From a bacterium (lineage in GTDB: Bacteria > Bacteroidota > Ignavibacteria > Kapaibacteriales > UBA2268): a DNA stretch of 64,000 nt. The notes below the pieces were generated by a model, which searched no databases, had not been told where the DNA came from, and saw only the letters and a program-made list of their open reading frames with translations. Of this stretch, positions 54,706-64,000 are shown piece by piece; the stretch's first letter is position 1; the number at the start of each line of letters is the position of its first letter. Made by a program: the position numbers and the translations under genes. The stretch lies in the NCBI GenBank assembly GCA_024711295.1, contig JANJTB010000021.1, positions 1 through 64,000 of the forward strand. Reading direction: 5' to 3'.

Positions 54706-56123
54706 TATTCTATACCATCTTGGATATAATTCTTTATCTTATCAATTGAGATTCTAATTTGCTGCATAGAGTCACGCTCTCTGATTGTAACGGTGCCATC
54801 TTCGAGTGATGTGCCATCAACAGTAACACAATAAGGAGTACCAATTTCATCTTGACGTCTGTATCTTCTTCCTATAGCACCTGATACATCATATTGAGAT
54901 TTAAAATTCTTTTGTAAATCCTTATAGATTTTATGAGCCAATTCAGGCATTCCGTCTTTGTTGACTAATGGGAATACTGCTGCTGTGACAGGGGCTAACT
55001 TTTTGTTGAATCTCATGACTACTCTGGTTTCACTCCCTCCCTTTTCATCAGAAACTTGTTCTTCCTCATAGGCATTACACAGAAATGCCATCAAACCTCT
55101 AGATACTCCACCTGATGTTTCTATGACGTAAGGTATATATCTATCCTGGTTGACTGTGTCAACATACTCCATCTTTTTACCTGAAAATTCCTGATGTGAT
55201 TTGAGGTCAAAATCTGTTCTTGAGTGAATACCCTCAATTTCACCAAAACCAAATGGGAACTCGAATTCTATATCTACAGCCATATTCGCATAATGTGCTA
55301 ACTTTTCATGGTTTTTCCACTTCATCTTTTCAGGCTTCATGCCTAATGACAAGTACCAATTCCATCTTTGTTCTTTCCAATATTCGAACCAATCTTTTTC
55401 GGAGCCGGGTTTTACAAAATACTGCATTTCCATTTGCTCAAATTCACGAGTACGAAACAGAAAGTTTTTTGTATTAATCTCATTTCTGAATGCCTTACCG
55501 ATTTGCGCAATACCAAATGGAGGCTTTTGACGGCCTGTTTCCATTACATTTTTAAAATTCACAAAAATCCCTTGAGCTGATTCGGGACGAAGATAAACAA
55601 TGCTACTTGAATCTTCAATTGGACCAACAAATGTTTTGAACATCAAGTTAAAATTTCTAACCTCAGTCCAATCCATTGAGCCCGAAATCGGGTCTTTAAT
55701 TTCATGCTCTGTAATTATATCATAATAATCAGAATTTTCCTTTACAGAATCTAATTTAATCTGAATTTTATCGGCTTCATCATTTTTATTTTTTTTGCGA
55801 AGTTTTTCGATGTGTTCTTCAATCAAATTATCAGCTCTGTGTCTTGATTTACTGGTTTTATTATCTATCATTGGATCGCTGAATTGTTTTGTGTGTCCGC
55901 TGGCATCCCAAGTACGTGGATGCATAAGTATGGAAGCGTCAATACCTTCGATATCATCGCGGTAGGTCATCGCTTTCCACCATGCTTCTTTGATGTTTAA
56001 TAATAATTCCACACCTAAAGGACCAAAATCCCAACAACCATTTAGACCGCCATAAATTTCTGAAGACTGAAATACAAATCCTCTTCTCTTTGCTAAAGAA
56101 ATAATTGTTTCAAGTTTATACAT
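54705..56123 (-). CDS. glyS: Glycine-tRNA ligase, homodimeric type
   Basis: The 472-residue class II synthetase charges tRNA-Gly. Motif 1/2/3 regions are visible: GFVFQSSEIYGGLNGCWDFGPLGVELL, FRNEINTKNFLFRTREFEQMEMQYFV and VIETSGGVSRGLMAFLCNAYEEE; the C-terminal anticodon-binding domain has RRYRRQDEIGTPYCVTVDG. This is the eukaryote/archaea-like alpha2 form found in Bacteroidota, not the alpha2beta2 type. Full length. It is upstream of the S41 peptidase. Confidence 0.96.
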   Translation of the reverse strand: MYKLETIISLAKRRGFVFQSSEIYGGLNGCWDFGPLGVELLLNIKEAWWKAMTYRDDIEGIDASILMHPRTWDASGHTKQFSDPMIDNKTSKSRHRADNLIEEHIEKLRKKNKNDEADKIQIKLDSVKENSDYYDIITEHEIKDPISGSMDWTEVRNFNLMFKTFVGPIEDSSSIVYLRPESAQGIFVNFKNVMETGRQKPPFGIAQIGKAFRNEINTKNFLFRTREFEQMEMQYFVKPGSEKDWFEYWKEQRWNWYLSLGMKPEKMKWKNHEKLAHYANMAVDIEFEFPFGFGEIEGIHSRTDFDLKSHQEFSGKKMEYVDTVNQDRYIPYVIETSGGVSRGLMAFLCNAYEEEQVSDEKGGSETRVVMRFNKKLAPVTAAVFPLVNKDGMPELAHKIYKDLQKNFKSQYDVSGAIGRRYRRQDEIGTPYCVTVDGTSLEDGTVTIRERDSMQQIRISIDKIKNYIQDGIE

Positions 56124-56243
56124 AAATGAAGCTCAAGTTTGATAATTGTAAAAAAAGTAATTACTAAGAATTAAAAAATTAAAAAATATTGCTGTATTGA
56201 CGTATCTTTGTAGTTTGAATTAATTAAAAAATCAAATTATTTT

Positions 56244-58049
56244 ATGGAATTAACAAAAAATATTGCTAAGCATTATAAATTATCTCTGTTTATAATAATC
56301 TCGATTGTGTATCTGCAAGTATTTACTTTTGATTTGTCATATTATATTGATGATACTCTTTTAGATAACTATAAAAGTGGTTTTGATATTAGTTTGATAT
56401 TACCAGTTAATCAACTTAATTCAGAGGACGAATCAAAAATCTTACCACTAACAGGTTTGACCTATATTTTTAACAGTATAATTTCAGGACAGAGTTTATA
56501 CACATTCCAATTAACTAACCTGATAATTCTATTATTTTTATCATTTTTTTTTGTAAAAATATTAAAATCCCTACATTTTGAAAATGACACTTCGTCATTA
56601 ATAACAATTCTTATTGCAACAAACCCTGTCTTACTATATTATGTTGCATGGATTCCCGGTAGAGAAATATTGCTAAGCGCTTTATTCGCATCAATGGCAC
56701 TTTATTTCACAATAAAACAATTAAATTATAGAGATAGAAATTCAGCAATCTATGGTTTCATCTGTATATTTTTAGGAGTTTTATCATCATTTGATTTTAT
56801 TTTTTACATTGCATTTTTGATTGTTGTAATTCTAATATTTTTCAAAGAAGAAACGAAGGATAATCAAGGTTTCGTAATCAGTTTCATTACTTTTGGAGTT
56901 ATTTTCAATTTAGTTATCATTTATTTATATTTTCCAGGACTATTTTCAAACATTGACTTGATTTTATTATTACAAAAATCTCTAAACATATTTGGTTCTG
57001 CCATTTTCCCATTTGCTACAAATAATGCAGAAATATTTAATCCTATTAGAATTTTACTTTCATTATTATATTCAATAATGTTAGTCCTGATATACTTAAA
57101 AATTGATTTTCACTCAAAGTATGCATTAGCATCATTGATCTCATTTTCTCTGTTTCTCATCTCAAATGTATTAAATTTTCAACCAAATAATTTAATTCAT
57201 CTATCTGGAAACGGAATATTATTTGTATTAATTTCTATTACTTTTACTATTATCCCATTTATTTCAAAATTACTTAAATCAAATGCAAAGTTAGTATCCA
57301 TTTTTTATGTAGTAATTTTAGGTATATTGTCTTTTTCAACATTTTTTGGTTCAAGGATTTTTGAGAATAAAGAGAAATTCTATACATACGCATTCCAGCA
57401 TAATGTAAACGATGACATAATAAATAAGCTTGTAGAAATTAATGTTCAAAACAGAAATATCAAAAATGCTGAGAGTATATTAAGTAATGTTAAGGAATCA
57501 AAGAATTTAGCAAAGTCCTGGATTGCAATCGGAGATTATTATTACTCAATGTTTGATTATAATAATTCTGTTTATTATTTCGACAAAGCGGTTAAATCTG
57601 ATTCTAACAATGTCAATGCAAAAAATCTATTAATAAATTCGTATTTCCAATTAAAAAATTATTCTAAAGCTATTGATTTGCTGAAACCACTTGCTTACAA
57701 TCCTTCAAAATACCCTGATGCCAAATGGGACCTTCTTAACATATATTTGGAAGCTAAGCTTTTTGAGGATGCAAGACCTTTTGCTCTAGCGAGTTTTACA
57801 ACAAATGATGACATTATTCGGGCTCTTAAGTTGATTGATAATTGGTCAAAAATTTATTACCAAGAACCTGATAATCCGTCAGTAGTCAAAGTTATGAAAT
57901 TAGGCCTCGAGCTTGATCCTGATAATGCTATAATTCTCAATTATTTATATGATACTTATATTAAAATTGGTCTAAGAACTAAGGCAATTGAGTACGAAAA
58001 AAGATTAAAGAAAATATTTAATGAACAAATACAAAAAAAGATAAAATGA
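56244..58049 (+). CDS. Membrane protein with C-terminal TPR domain
   Basis: The 601-residue product has about ten hydrophobic helices over residues 15-380 and a soluble C-terminal part with TPR-like repeats (SWIAIGDYYYSMFDYNNSVYYFDKAV, INSYFQLKNYSKAIDLL and IKIGLRTKAIEYEKRL). The topology resembles GT-C glycosyltransferases or O-antigen ligase-like proteins joined to TPRs, but no DD or E signature is clear in the first loop. Unknown function. It overlaps the next gene by 4 bases (ATGA), a translational coupling to a nucleoid protein that is unusual. Confidence 0.7.
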   Translation: MELTKNIAKHYKLSLFIIISIVYLQVFTFDLSYYIDDTLLDNYKSGFDISLILPVNQLNSEDESKILPLTGLTYIFNSIISGQSLYTFQLTNLIILLFLSFFFVKILKSLHFENDTSSLITILIATNPVLLYYVAWIPGREILLSALFASMALYFTIKQLNYRDRNSAIYGFICIFLGVLSSFDFIFYIAFLIVVILIFFKEETKDNQGFVISFITFGVIFNLVIIYLYFPGLFSNIDLILLLQKSLNIFGSAIFPFATNNAEIFNPIRILLSLLYSIMLVLIYLKIDFHSKYALASLISFSLFLISNVLNFQPNNLIHLSGNGILFVLISITFTIIPFISKLLKSNAKLVSIFYVVILGILSFSTFFGSRIFENKEKFYTYAFQHNVNDDIINKLVEINVQNRNIKNAESILSNVKESKNLAKSWIAIGDYYYSMFDYNNSVYYFDKAVKSDSNNVNAKNLLINSYFQLKNYSKAIDLLKPLAYNPSKYPDAKWDLLNIYLEAKLFEDARPFALASFTTNDDIIRALKLIDNWSKIYYQEPDNPSVVKVMKLGLELDPDNAIILNYLYDTYIKIGLRTKAIEYEKRLKKIFNEQIQKKIK

Positions 58050-59122
58050 TAAATTTTTATAATCTTGAATTTAAAAGAGTGGTTTTGCACCAAATTGTTG
58101 CAAAATCAGATGGCATCGAGCATGCAACACTTGTGCCTGACGAAAATTTATTTGACCTCAATGATGATGTTACAAATACCATCAAAGAAAGGCTAGCTAA
58201 GTCTTGTTCTAAGGTTTCCAAAGCATTCGAACCGGAAATACTGGACTATCATGGTGGTACATTCTTTTCATTCTGTGAGACCTTGAAGGAAAAATCCAAC
58301 TCTAAATTCATTAGCAGCTCAACTGATGTTGCTATGTTGCTAGCAAGGTCACAAACAAAAAACACCATTCCTGGTGGATCTTTGATTTTTATTGAGGCTC
58401 TTAGTCCAACATTCAAGACATGGTATATTGCTATCAAAGCTGAATGGAACAAAGCACTAAGATATGAAGTGCACAATCAGCGATCATTTATTAAACTTCT
58501 TGATGATGTATTTTTAGACAGTAATTCAAAAAATTTCAAGGTGGGTGCCATTTTTGAAAAGGATGAAATAAACATGGAGATTCCTTATCCGAATAACCTG
58601 TTTGGAGCTTACTTTTTCGATGAACAATTTACGATTGATTCTAAACCGGCTGAGTATTTCTACAAAGATTTTCTTGGCTTTACATTAGACTCACTTCCAA
58701 AAGTACAAAGTTTGAAATTTTTTAAGAGTACAGACAATTTTATTCGTTCCTATGTTGGAGATTCAGATGAAAAAAATAGTTTGTTAAAAGCTCTTAAACA
58801 AGAGTTCCTAATAAATGAAGAACCGAGCGTATCACCTACTGATTTTGCAAATTTATATTTTCACGAACCAAAGCTTAAAGAAACCTATGTAAATGATATT
58901 GCACCATACTTGCCGCCGTTAATAAACAAAGACCCTTTATTGATCAAGAACAAACTGGAAAAGAAAAAAATTGAATTTCCCAATAATATTTCTATAACAG
59001 GACCAGAAAAAACATTTGATCTGAGCGTTGAATTTATTAATTCCATTGAAGAGTTGTCAGATGAAGACTTTGATGGTAGTACAACCATAATAAAAATTAA
59101 GGGGAATCCCTATCAGAAGTAA
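58046..59122 (+). CDS. Nucleoid-associated protein (NA37/YejK-like)
   Basis: The 358-residue protein resembles PF04245 in length and order: LEFKRVVLHQIVAKSDG at the N-terminus, IPGGSLIFIEAL and WYIAIKAEWN in the middle, and a C-terminal strand pattern EFPNNISITGPEKTFDLSVEF then TTIIKIKG. Proteins of this family bind nucleoid DNA and may relate to phage defence or condensation; the role in this phylum is not known. It overlaps the membrane/TPR gene and ends in a bidirectional terminator. Confidence 0.72.
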   Translation: MINFYNLEFKRVVLHQIVAKSDGIEHATLVPDENLFDLNDDVTNTIKERLAKSCSKVSKAFEPEILDYHGGTFFSFCETLKEKSNSKFISSSTDVAMLLARSQTKNTIPGGSLIFIEALSPTFKTWYIAIKAEWNKALRYEVHNQRSFIKLLDDVFLDSNSKNFKVGAIFEKDEINMEIPYPNNLFGAYFFDEQFTIDSKPAEYFYKDFLGFTLDSLPKVQSLKFFKSTDNFIRSYVGDSDEKNSLLKALKQEFLINEEPSVSPTDFANLYFHEPKLKETYVNDIAPYLPPLINKDPLLIKNKLEKKKIEFPNNISITGPEKTFDLSVEFINSIEELSDEDFDGSTTIIKIKGNPYQK

Positions 59123-59126
59123 AAAA

Positions 59127-59163
59127 AACCGGTTATTCAAAATATTGAGTAACCGGCTTTTTA
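59127..59163. terminator. Bidirectional terminator, nucleoid protein / sod
   Basis: A stem AACCGGTTATTCA/TGAGTAACCGGCTT with small bulges around an AT loop, preceded by a run of A and followed by TTTTATTTTT. It lies between two convergent genes. Confidence 0.75.
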
Positions 59164-59185
59164 TTTTTAAATAATTCTCTTTGTT

Positions 59186-59761
59186 TTAAAGATTTTTAGC
59201 TACTGTATTCCAGTTTATTACATCAAAGAAAGCTTCTACATATTTTGGTCTGGCATTACGATAGTCAATGTAATATGCATGTTCCCAAACATCAATTCCA
59301 AGCAAAGCTGTTTTACCTTCAGTTAATGGATTACCGGCATTGCTATACGAAACTATATCAAGTTTGCCATCAGAATTCTTTACAAGCCAGGTCCAACCAG
59401 AACCAAACAAAGAAGTTGCCGCCTTAACAAACTTATCTTTAAAACCATCAAACGTACCAAAATTGCTTTCGAGTAAATTTAATAAATCACCTGTAGGTTT
59501 ACCACCACCATTTGGAGTCATTACTTCCCAAAAGAACTCATGATTCCATATCTGAGCGGAATTATTGAAAACTGGTCCTGAAGATTTTTTGATAATTTCC
59601 TCAAGAGACATATTCTCGAACTCTGTACCAGCAATTAAATTATTGGTATTGTTTACATAGGCTTGAACATGCTTACTATGATGAAAATCCATTGTTTCTT
59701 CAGAAATGTAAGGTGCTAAAGCATTTTTTGCATAAGGTAAATCTTTAAGATTGAATGCCAT
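59186..59761 (-). CDS. sodB: Superoxide dismutase, Fe/Mn type
   Basis: The 191-residue enzyme turns superoxide into O2 and H2O2. Metal ligands: His26 or 27 (TMDFHHSKH), the second His in NSAQIWNHEFFW, and Asp/His in DVWEHAYYIDYRN. GSGWTWLV is also typical. Length matches SodB; iron or manganese cannot be decided from the sequence, though the ...AQIWNHEFFW form is common in Fe types. Monocistronic. It fits an organism with an oxygen-sensitive [FeFe]-hydrogenase that meets oxygen. Confidence 0.93.
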   Translation of the reverse strand: MAFNLKDLPYAKNALAPYISEETMDFHHSKHVQAYVNNTNNLIAGTEFENMSLEEIIKKSSGPVFNNSAQIWNHEFFWEVMTPNGGGKPTGDLLNLLESNFGTFDGFKDKFVKAATSLFGSGWTWLVKNSDGKLDIVSYSNAGNPLTEGKTALLGIDVWEHAYYIDYRNARPKYVEAFFDVINWNTVAKNL

Positions 59762-59864
59762 TTTTTTTCTCCATTTAAAAAATAAAATTAAGTACTTAAT
59801 AACAACCTAAAGAACGATTTAGTTTAAATTAAATTTTATTATTGAATTTGGAAAAATAAAAAAA

Positions 59865-59892
59865 GCACTAACCTAGTTATTAAAGTTAGTGC
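59865..59892 (-). terminator. Terminator of pckA
   Basis: Stem GCACTAAC/GTTAGTGC with a 12-base loop, 21 bases after the pckA stop, followed on the minus strand by a run of T. Simple and convincing. Confidence 0.8.
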
Positions 59893-59913
59893 CATTTATC
59901 ATAATAATTCAGA

Positions 59914-61554
59914 TTATAATTTTGGACCGGCAGCTACAAGACTTAAGCCGTGTTCATTATCAGTAAAGTTCTCAAAATTCTTTACAAATTTTTCTGCCAA
60001 TTTTCTGGCTTGTGCATCCCAATCAGTTGGATTTTCCCATAAATTTCTTGGATTGAGTAATCTCGATTCTACATCATGTAGAGTTTTTGGAATCATCAAT
60101 CCAAAAATAGGTAAATCTTCGAATTCTGAATTTTCGATACTTCCATCTAAAATAGCATCAATAATTGCACGAGTAGAAGGAATATCTATTCTTCGTCCAA
60201 CACCTGCAGGACCACCTATCCATCCGGTATTGACCAGATATGCTCTTGAATTATTCTGTTCCATTTTCTTGGTTAATTCTCGGGCGTAGATTGTTGGGTG
60301 CAACATCAAAAAAGCATTACCGAAACATGAAGAGAATGAAGGAGTGGGTTCTGTTACTCCGCGCTCAGTACCTGCAAGTTTAGCAGTATAACCACTCAAG
60401 AAATGATACTCAGTTTGCTCTTTTGTTAATCTGGAAACAGGTGGCAGAACTCCGAATGCATCAGCCGTCAAAAATATTACCTTATCAGGATGCCCACCTT
60501 TTGAAACCGGCTTAACAATGTTTTCAATATGATATAATGGATATGAAACACGTGTGTTTTCTGTTTTTGATGAGCTTGAAAAATCAATCACTCCGGTTTC
60601 TTTGTCGAAAACAACGTTCTCAAGCAAAGCATCACGTCGAATAGCACCATAAATATCCGGCTCTTTTATTGGATCAAGATTGATACATTTAGCATAACAT
60701 CCACCTTCGAAATTGAATACTCCGTGGTCATCCCATCCATGTTCGTCATCACCAATAAGCATACGATGAGGGTCAGTAGACAACGTAGTTTTTCCTGTAC
60801 CTGACAGCCCGAAGAAAACAGCTGTATCACCGGACTTACCCATATTAGCAGAGCAGTGCATTGATGCAATACCTTTCAATGGAAGATAGTAATTCATGAT
60901 TGAGAAAATTCCTTTTTTCATTTCTCCACCGTACCATGTACCACCAATAACTGCCATTCTTTCGTGTAAATTAAAAGCAACAAATACCTCACTGTTTAAT
61001 CCCTGTTCTTTCCAATCAGGATTAACTGTTTTTGAGGCATTTAATACCACAAAATCCGGCTCAAATGATTCTAGTTCTTCTTCTGTTGGCCTTATAAACA
61101 TATTCTTTACAAAATGGGCTTGCCAAGCAACTTCCATAACAAATCTTACTGAAAGTCTTGTGTCTGGATTAGCACCTGCAAAACCATCAATAACGTATAA
61201 TTTCTTATTGGACAATTGATTAACGGATAATGATTTCAAATGATTCCATACATCAGTAGAAATAGGTTTATTGTCTGAACTTTTTTTCCCTGGTGTAGGA
61301 TTTGCCCACCAAACTGTGTTTTCTGTAGTTTCATCTCTAACAATGTACTTATCTTTGGGTGACCTGCCGGTAAAAATACCAGTATCAACAGCTACCGAAC
61401 CTAAGTTGGTTACGTAACCACGTTCGAATCCTTCAAGTGAAGAATTAGTTTCATGTTGATATAGTTCTTCATAAGAAAGATTATAAAATATTTCCTGTAC
61501 ATCATTAATGCCAAGTTTACTAAAATTTAGTTGTTCAGACAAAGAATTGCCCAT
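59914..61554 (-). CDS. pckA: Phosphoenolpyruvate carboxykinase (ATP)
   Basis: The 546-residue enzyme interconverts oxaloacetate and PEP with ATP/ADP. Motifs are [11 protein letters not shown] (P-loop), GDDEHGW (metal-binding, kinase-2), [33 protein letters not shown] and [20 protein letters not shown]-type, full length. In anaerobes it can fix CO2 towards succinate or support gluconeogenesis. It has its own terminator; no partner genes. Confidence 0.96.
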   Translation of the reverse strand: MGNSLSEQLNFSKLGINDVQEIFYNLSYEELYQHETNSSLEGFERGYVTNLGSVAVDTGIFTGRSPKDKYIVRDETTENTVWWANPTPGKKSSDNKPISTDVWNHLKSLSVNQLSNKKLYVIDGFAGANPDTRLSVRFVMEVAWQAHFVKNMFIRPTEEELESFEPDFVVLNASKTVNPDWKEQGLNSEVFVAFNLHERMAVIGGTWYGGEMKKGIFSIMNYYLPLKGIASMHCSANMGKSGDTAVFFGLSGTGKTTLSTDPHRMLIGDDEHGWDDHGVFNFEGGCYAKCINLDPIKEPDIYGAIRRDALLENVVFDKETGVIDFSSSSKTENTRVSYPLYHIENIVKPVSKGGHPDKVIFLTADAFGVLPPVSRLTKEQTEYHFLSGYTAKLAGTERGVTEPTPSFSSCFGNAFLMLHPTIYARELTKKMEQNNSRAYLVNTGWIGGPAGVGRRIDIPSTRAIIDAILDGSIENSEFEDLPIFGLMIPKTLHDVESRLLNPRNLWENPTDWDAQARKLAEKFVKNFENFTDNEHGLSLVAAGPKL

Positions 61555-61661
61555 AAGAATAATTTCCTTAATTATGTATAAAAAAATAAATTGAAATTTG
61601 CTTAATTATATATTGCAAAAATACTTAATAAAGTCAAATTATTATAGAATAATTTACATAT

Positions 61662-62645
61662 TTATATAATTCTTTTATTTATCGAAGATACCAACCATTT
61701 TAGCATATCAGTGTACATATTTTTCTTTAATTTTGGATAAAACGACTCAGCTGTGGCAAAATATTTATCAATCTCGCATTGAGCTGTTTCGTAAATTCTG
61801 TATTTTCGGAATAAATTATCCATATCAATGACTTCGCATTCATCCAAGCCATTGTTATTCATAAATTTATCAATCAGTTGCCTATCAAGGGTATCATTAA
61901 CTAATTCTACGGCTTTTAGTATAAGATAAGTTTTTTTCCCCTCAACTACATCTTTGCCGATTTTTTTTCCAAAATCAGCCTGATTGGCAGTCATGTCGAG
62001 TAAATCATCCTGAATTTGAAAAGCTAGGCCAATATTGTGAGCAATATTTTTCATAGCATCAATTTCAATGCTGTCACCAAATCCAATATGAGCTCCAATC
62101 ACAGCTGATGTTTCAATAAGGCGCGCTGTTTTTTTGTCAATCATATTAATATAGTCAGCGATTGTTACATCTTTCTTTTCATTGAACACCATGTCAAAAA
62201 CCTGCCCCTCACAGACCTCAATTAATTCTTTAGAAAATATGCTTAATATTTCATCAGCTCTGGAATGATTAGTCGAACTTGGTAATAATTTATAAGCATA
62301 TCCAATCATTACATCACCGGTCAGTATAGCAATTGCAGAGTTCCATTTTTCGTGGATTGTTTGCCGCCCTCTTCTTAGAGGTGAGTTATCCATAATATCA
62401 TCGTGAACTAATGTAAAGTTATGTAAAATTTCGATAGCTACCGCAGAATCTAATGCTTTCAGCGGATCCTCACCCGAAATTCCGCAACCTATCAATGTAA
62501 TAACAGGCCTTAGCCTTTTACCACCCTCTTTCATAATATAACGAAAGGGTTCATATAATTCATTAGGTGCACTTTGAGGAATAACTTCCAGAATTCTATT
62601 TTCTATTTGCTGTAAAAAAAATGAGTATTGAGTTTTAAAATCCAT
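61662..62645 (-). CDS. Polyprenyl synthetase (all-trans prenyl transferase)
   Basis: The 327-residue enzyme condenses isopentenyl diphosphate onto an allylic primer. First Asp-rich motif VHDDIMDNSPLRRG, GKRLRPVITL upstream, and second motif FQIQDDLLDMTAN are intact. The region before the first motif (TLVHDDIMD) controls chain length, but I cannot assign GGPP, octaprenyl or other products. It lies 23 bases after dprA on the same strand, probably co-transcribed. Confidence 0.93.
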   Translation of the reverse strand: MDFKTQYSFFLQQIENRILEVIPQSAPNELYEPFRYIMKEGGKRLRPVITLIGCGISGEDPLKALDSAVAIEILHNFTLVHDDIMDNSPLRRGRQTIHEKWNSAIAILTGDVMIGYAYKLLPSSTNHSRADEILSIFSKELIEVCEGQVFDMVFNEKKDVTIADYINMIDKKTARLIETSAVIGAHIGFGDSIEIDAMKNIAHNIGLAFQIQDDLLDMTANQADFGKKIGKDVVEGKKTYLILKAVELVNDTLDRQLIDKFMNNNGLDECEVIDMDNLFRKYRIYETAQCEIDKYFATAESFYPKLKKNMYTDMLKWLVSSINKRII

Positions 62646-62668
62646 ATTTTTATATCACTTATAAATAA

Positions 62669-63772
62669 TTAGCATTTGACGTAATACTTACCGGGAAGTT
62701 GTTTTACCAAACCCCGAAATTCAAGTTCAAGCAGTCGGACCAATCCATCTGAAATTTCAACTCCACTATCATCAAGTATTTTATCTATATGAATAGGTTC
62801 ATAAGTCAAAAGATTGTATATGTTTTCTTCATGAGGATGATTGAAAGTTATGTCTCGTTGAAATGAACCGTTTTTAACCAGGTCTAACCCTGAAAGTCCT
62901 AAGTCTTCAAGTACCTGAGAGGGTGAATTAACTAAAATGGCCGAATTGCTTCTGATGAGATTATTGGTGCCTTCACTTTTTTCAGATGTGATATTCCCTG
63001 GGACAGCAAATACATCCCTTGACTCATTAGCAGCTAATCTTGCAGTTATTAAGGAACCACCTTTTGCCCCACTTTCAATTACAACTATAGCTTTTGATAT
63101 ACCGGCTATTATTCTATTCCTTTGGGGGAAAGAGCCTAAGTTGGCTAAATATCCACATCTGTATTCACTTATCAAAGCACCTCCATTCTCGACTATTTTT
63201 TCTGCATTTTTTCTTGACACATTCGGACTAATTGTATCTAAACCTGAAGCAAGAACAGCATAAGTGACCCCTTGTGCACGAAGTGTTGCGTGGTGAGCAA
63301 ATGTATCAACTCCGTGAGCAAGACCACTTACAACAACTATATCATTTGCTGCAAAATATTCTGCAAAACGCTCTGTAGCCAATTTTCCATATACAGTTGC
63401 ATTACGGGTTCCTACTATTCCAATGCAAACAGAATCGTTTTCCTGTAATTTACCTTTTACGAAAATATAGTTTGGCGGATAAGTTATTTGCTTTAATAAC
63501 TTAGGATATTCATCATCCCAAATACTAATTATACTTGTTTTACTCAACTCACATTTACTGATTAATGTATCAGCCTGCTTAACGATTTCGTCATTAATAT
63601 TGAATAAATCACCTTGAAGTTGTTGAATCTTTTTGGCTGCATCAGACTTAATAAAAGTAGTAAAATCAGAATATTTATCTACAACTTCTTTAGCTTTCGA
63701 AGCACTTAATCCTTTGATTAAGGATAATTTGATGACCTCTTGTAAGGTCCATTTATTTGGAAATTTATTCAT
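62669..63772 (-). CDS. dprA: DNA-processing protein DprA
   Basis: The 367-residue protein protects incoming single-stranded DNA and loads RecA during transformation. The Rossmann core has GIVGTRNATVYGKLATERFAEYFA, VVSGLAHGVDTFAHHATL, and ISEYRCGYLANLGSFPQRNRIIAGISKAIVVIES. The N-terminal helix-hairpin-helix-like part and a C-terminal winged-helix-like segment (LTYEPIHIDKILDDSGVE) match the Bacteroidota form. It implies a natural-competence route, but no comEA or comEC is in the window. Confidence 0.95.
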   Translation of the reverse strand: MNKFPNKWTLQEVIKLSLIKGLSASKAKEVVDKYSDFTTFIKSDAAKKIQQLQGDLFNINDEIVKQADTLISKCELSKTSIISIWDDEYPKLLKQITYPPNYIFVKGKLQENDSVCIGIVGTRNATVYGKLATERFAEYFAANDIVVVSGLAHGVDTFAHHATLRAQGVTYAVLASGLDTISPNVSRKNAEKIVENGGALISEYRCGYLANLGSFPQRNRIIAGISKAIVVIESGAKGGSLITARLAANESRDVFAVPGNITSEKSEGTNNLIRSNSAILVNSPSQVLEDLGLSGLDLVKNGSFQRDITFNHPHEENIYNLLTYEPIHIDKILDDSGVEISDGLVRLLELEFRGLVKQLPGKYYVKC

Positions 63773-63837
63773 TTTAAATTATTATTTTTTAGTAAACAAT
63801 TTAATATACAAATATATACTAATTTTTTAATTATTTA

Positions 63838-64000
63838 CTAAAAAATTCTTGATAAAATTATTCCACTACTGACAGCTACATTAAGAGATTCAATATTTTT
63901 GCTAATAGGGATATGAACAATATGATCCGAAATCTGCAACAATTCCTGATTTACACCTTGAGATTCATTTCCAAAGATGATTACAAATTTATCAGGGAAC
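63838..64000 (-). CDS. SpoU/TrmH RNA methyltransferase, C-terminal part
   Basis: The final stop (TAG, 63838-63840 on the minus strand) closes a frame that is open to the window end, giving the last 54 residues. FVIIFGNESQGVNQELL and IPISKNIESLNVAVSSGIIL are motifs 2 and 3 of the SpoU family, in which a knotted dimer methylates the 2'-O of rRNA or tRNA ribose. The exact target cannot be known from the tail. The gene is upstream of dprA and continues beyond this window. Confidence 0.9.
   Translation of the reverse strand, partial: FPDKFVIIFGNESQGVNQELLQISDHIVHIPISKNIESLNVAVSSGIILSRIF

Overview
The window is AT-rich chromosomal DNA from a member of the Bacteroidota/Ignavibacteriota/Chlorobiota group. 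The evidence is a short RpoD of the Bacteroidota type, a type IX secretion C-terminal sorting domain, a Bat (aerotolerance) gene set, SusE/porin-like outer-membrane barrels and several lipoproteins. The exact phylum cannot be fixed from this sequence. Energy genes ([FeFe]-hydrogenase with NuoE/NuoF partners, Pta-AckA, ATP-type PEP carboxykinase) sit with aconitase and a superoxide dismutase, suggesting a fermentative or facultative anaerobe that meets oxygen.

Layout. 1-3000: an eroded accessory region with small orphan ORFs, probable RHS-core remnants, a short inverted-repeat (MITE-like) element, a broken ferredoxin-like membrane gene and an intergenic repeat, ending beside a tRNA(CAT). 3200-7800: outer-membrane and secreted proteins, a rhomboid protease, and a MarR-YceI-Old Yellow Enzyme operon with a palindromic operator. 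7800-11300: hydrogenase operon hydC-hydB-hydA, followed by tRNA-Pro(CGG). 11900-14400: three family 2 glycosyltransferases, one frameshifted. 14600-21100: uvrB and a Bat operon (VWA, TPR, BatD, TPR-SH3). 21200-30200: M50 protease, DUF1338 protein, hibernation factor, aconitase, pta-ackA, amidase. 30300-34300: a homocysteine methyltransferase/MTHFR fusion with an altered zinc site, a SAM methyltransferase and a DUF58 protein. 34500-42800: EttA and a TolC-RDD-MacA-ABC-permease-permease operon. 42900-50300: aminotransferase, VOC protein, then a two-gene unit of a very unusual lipoprotein and a GH57 glycosidase, then TPR and OsmC proteins. 50400-64000: housekeeping genes (MBL hydrolase, lipA, rpoD, ctp protease, glyS, nucleoid protein, sod, pckA, prenyl synthase, dprA, and an rRNA/tRNA methyltransferase cut by the window end).

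Most striking is the lipoprotein at 44844-46589. It appears to join a SAM-hydroxide-adenosyltransferase (DUF62) fold to an ABC_sub_bind (TrpX-like) periplasmic binding domain, with one catalytic residue of the DUF62 family missing, and it is coupled to a GH57 gene. Other notable points are the homocysteine methyltransferase domain lacking two of three zinc cysteines, an Old Yellow Enzyme with several canonical active-site positions replaced, and a glycosyltransferase broken by one base in a T run.
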